This document shows positions 5,782 through 6,865 of a stretch of DNA of 6,865 bases, in pieces. A program made the translations under genes and the position numbers. Source of the stretch: Nitrospirota bacterium (GTDB lineage: Bacteria; Nitrospirota; 9FT-COMBO-42-15; HDB-SIOI813); contig JACROQ010000093.1 of assembly GCA_016214375.1 (NCBI GenBank), positions 1 to 6,865 on the forward strand. The letters are read 5' to 3'. Position 1 is the stretch's first letter; each line of letters opens with the position of its first letter. The notes below the pieces were generated by a model. It saw only the letters and a list, made by a program, of their open reading frames with translations. It had not been told where the DNA came from and did no database searches.

Positions 5782-5806
5782 TAAACTGGTCATTGGCCCC
5801 AGTTTA
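5782..5806. repeat. 8-bp inverted repeat, possible operator
   Basis: TAAACTGG (5782-5789) and CCAGTTTA (5799-5806) are perfect complements around a 9-nt spacer. No T tract follows on either strand, so it is not a terminator. It lies downstream of the sigma-54-like site and 65 bp before the STAS-PilZ ATG. It could be an operator or an RNA hairpin in the leader. Confidence 0.45.
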
Positions 5807-5840
5807 TAGAGAAAACGTATACATATGTACAAGGTAGTTT

Positions 5841-5856
5841 TGCAATTTCTATACCT
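5841..5856 (-). promoter_or_regulatory. Candidate sigma-54 promoter upstream of STAS-PilZ
   Basis: AGGTATAGAAATTGCA on the minus strand has GG and GC exactly 10 nt apart and a perfect TTGCA -12 element. The -24 half is weaker (AGGTAT instead of TGGCAC). It shares GG-Y-ATA-N4-TTGCA with the cytochrome promoter at 3055-3040. Predicted start near 5830, about 112 nt before the ATG. Confidence 0.4.
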
Positions 5857-5944
5857 ATCAAATTTTTTAATAATCTATGGCTTGGATGACACCATGCAGG
5901 GAGATGTCTGCTGCTTTTCCTCTATCCTAGTAGAGTAGTCTGAG

Positions 5945-6019
5945 GATTATGCGGCATCAAACTCCACGGGTGATGTTCCCTTAGATGAGCTGATGGATTA
6001 TAATAGATTACGCAACATC
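5945..6019. repeat. 14-bp imperfect direct repeat in the leader
   Basis: GATTATGCGGCATC (5945-5958) and GATTACGCAACATC (6006-6019) match at 11 of 14 positions and are 61 bp apart. The copies fall in different reading frames, so the similarity is not due to coding. Both lie downstream of the consensus sigma-70 promoter. They could be tandem protein sites or chance. Confidence 0.35.
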
Positions 6020-6039
6020 ATTGAAAGATATCGGGAGGA

Positions 6040-6068
6040 ATTATATTTAATGGCGGATAGGTTGTCAA
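6040..6068 (-). promoter_or_regulatory. Perfect-consensus sigma-70 promoter
   Basis: TTGACA (6068-6063), 17-bp spacer, TATAAT (6045-6040): both boxes and the spacing match consensus exactly. It begins 17 bp after the stop of the oxidoreductase gene. The predicted start is near 6033, about 316 nt upstream of the STAS-PilZ ATG. Confidence 0.8.
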
Positions 6069-6084
6069 GTCAATTTTTGGCTTT

Positions 6085-6865
6085 TCATTTTGGTGTTCGC
6101 TGGGGCTGGTATTTCTGGTATTTGTTCCAGTATCGATCAACAGGTGAGAAGAGATGACTGTATCTTCCTTGTGTTGATAGATATTCCTCAACGGGCCTTA
6201 ACTTTGAAGGGATATAAGTATGCGTTACCTCTCCGTACACGGCCTCTTTAAGAGCCCAGACACCTGTTTCAACGGCCAACTTGGCAATCTTTGCTGTATA
6301 AGACGGATCATAGAGCCAGCCGGTAGGACATGGCGAAAAGGCAACAAAGAGTTTTGGCCCCTTATATTGCATTGACCGTCTGAATTTTTCTGAAAGGTCT
6401 ACAGGGTGACGTGGAGATACTGTTGCAATATAGGGAGGGCGGTGTGCCCGCCATATCTCGAAGATATCCTTCTTATGATATCTTGTTCCTTCCGGGGATA
6501 GCCTTGCAGGTTTTGAGGTCGAGGTCTTTGAACCCAACGGGGATGCACTCGACATCTGCATGCCTGTATTCCCATACGCCTCATTATCATAGCAGAAATA
6601 ATAGAAGTCTAAACCCCGGTATATTGCGCCTGATGTGGCCGATAGGGCAATATCGTAAGTAGCCCCGTCTCCGGCAAGCACGACCACCTTCAGGTCTTCT
6701 TCAGGCTTCAGCCGTCCCGTATCTATGAGTATATCCAAGGCATCCCGTATGCCTTGGGCCCCTGCTGGTGCTGACGCCATGGTGGTATAGAGCCATGACC
6801 CCTTGAATGGTGAGTAAGGGAAGGGGGCAAGGAGAGTGAAACACCCGGCCGCATTAACGAACACT
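6085..6865 (-). CDS. porB: 2-oxoacid (pyruvate):ferredoxin oxidoreductase beta subunit, partial
   Basis: C-terminal part (about 260 residues) of the TPP-binding beta subunit, which with its partner subunits oxidises a 2-oxoacid with CoA to acyl-CoA, reducing ferredoxin. The 5' end lies outside the window; roughly 50 residues are missing, including the expected N-terminal CxxC. Counting from the GTG codon at 6864, visible marks are NAAGC (Cys8, likely a [4Fe-4S] ligand), the TPP/Mg motif AGDGATYDIALSA (65-76), CYDNEAYGNTGMQ (91-103) and SPCPTGW with Cys179, the probable fourth cluster ligand. AVETGVWALKEAVYG near the end is typical of the family. Pyruvate is the likeliest substrate, but a 2-ketoisovalerate or related enzyme cannot be excluded without the alpha subunit. 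The partner genes should lie just beyond the edge. The following genes have their own promoters, so it is probably the last gene of its unit. Confidence 0.88.
   Translation of the reverse strand, partial: VFVNAAGCFTLLAPFPYSPFKGSWLYTTMASAPAGAQGIRDALDILIDTGRLKPEEDLKVVVLAGDGATYDIALSATSGAIYRGLDFYYFCYDNEAYGNTGMQMSSASPLGSKTSTSKPARLSPEGTRYHKKDIFEIWRAHRPPYIATVSPRHPVDLSEKFRRSMQYKGPKLFVAFSPCPTGWLYDPSYTAKIAKLAVETGVWALKEAVYGEVTHTYIPSKLRPVEEYLSTQGRYSHLFSPVDRYWNKYQKYQPQRTPK

Larger units (their letters stand above)
5718..6084. other. Gene-free leader and promoter region of the STAS-PilZ gene
   Basis: These 367 bp hold no recognisable protein or known riboswitch; I looked for the c-di-GMP-I (GEMM) core and did not find it. 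On the minus strand they contain a consensus sigma-70 promoter 17 bp after the oxidoreductase stop, then about 316 nt to the STAS-PilZ ATG. Within that are a 14-bp imperfect direct repeat, a sigma-54-like site and an 8-bp inverted repeat. It could be a long 5' UTR, a small RNA, or two alternative promoters. Confidence 0.55.

Noticed and set aside
3264..5908. GAGATGTC shared by the cytochrome upstream region (3264) and the STAS-PilZ upstream region (5901)
   Set aside because: An 8-mer shared by two regions of about 300 bp is not significant, and the distances to the two sigma-54 sites differ.
5718..6033. c-di-GMP riboswitch in the leader of the PilZ-domain gene
   Set aside because: The GEMM core sequences are not present, and no clear tetraloop-receptor arrangement is visible.
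1..6865. CRISPR array, tRNA, rRNA or insertion sequence with transposase
   Set aside because: No regularly spaced repeats, no cloverleaf and no transposase motifs were found. The palindromes are non-autonomous at most.

Overview
The window looks like a bacterial chromosome segment of moderate G+C, and every convincing gene lies on the minus strand, so transcription runs from high to low coordinates. Doubled-CXXCH multihaem cytochromes, an NHL lipoprotein, a sigma-54 activator, a PilZ protein and a pyruvate:ferredoxin-type oxidoreductase point to an anaerobic or redox-versatile diderm (for example Nitrospirota-, Desulfobacterota- or anammox-like). The sequence alone does not fix the phylum.

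Layout in order of transcription. (1) 6865-6085: the C-terminal 260 or so residues of a 2-oxoacid:ferredoxin oxidoreductase beta subunit, cut by the window edge. (2) 6084-5718: about 367 bp without a convincing gene. It starts with a sigma-70 promoter that matches consensus exactly (TTGACA, 17 bp, TATAAT) and also holds a sigma-54-like site, an 8-bp inverted repeat and a 14-bp imperfect direct repeat. (3) 5717-5004: a STAS-PilZ fusion, probably a c-di-GMP-responsive protein. (4) 4912-3371: a sigma-54-dependent activator with a cysteine-rich PocR-like sensor, an AAA+ domain and a Fis-type HTH. Its own near-consensus sigma-70 promoter overlaps the longest possible start codon. (5) 3370-2985: an intergenic region with a GTAG-flanked palindrome, a canonical -24/-12 sigma-54 promoter and a C/G-rich hairpin in the predicted 5' UTR. 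(6) 2984-79: a three-gene operon of 5-haem exported cytochrome, NHL beta-propeller lipoprotein and 4-haem exported cytochrome, closed by a strong intrinsic terminator at 60-28.

How it may work together (inference): the PocR-type activator senses a redox or ligand signal and drives the sigma-54 promoter of the cytochrome operon. The operon encodes nine haem sites plus a lipid-anchored propeller, which suggests electron transfer or complex assembly outside the cytoplasmic membrane. The STAS-PilZ gene next to the regulator may add a c-di-GMP input. A second sigma-54-like site upstream of it shares GG-Y-ATA-N4-TTGCA with the cytochrome promoter, so both could belong to one regulon.

A second layer is a set of REP-like palindromes bearing GTAG. 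Two of them supply the TAG stop codon of the gene they abut.
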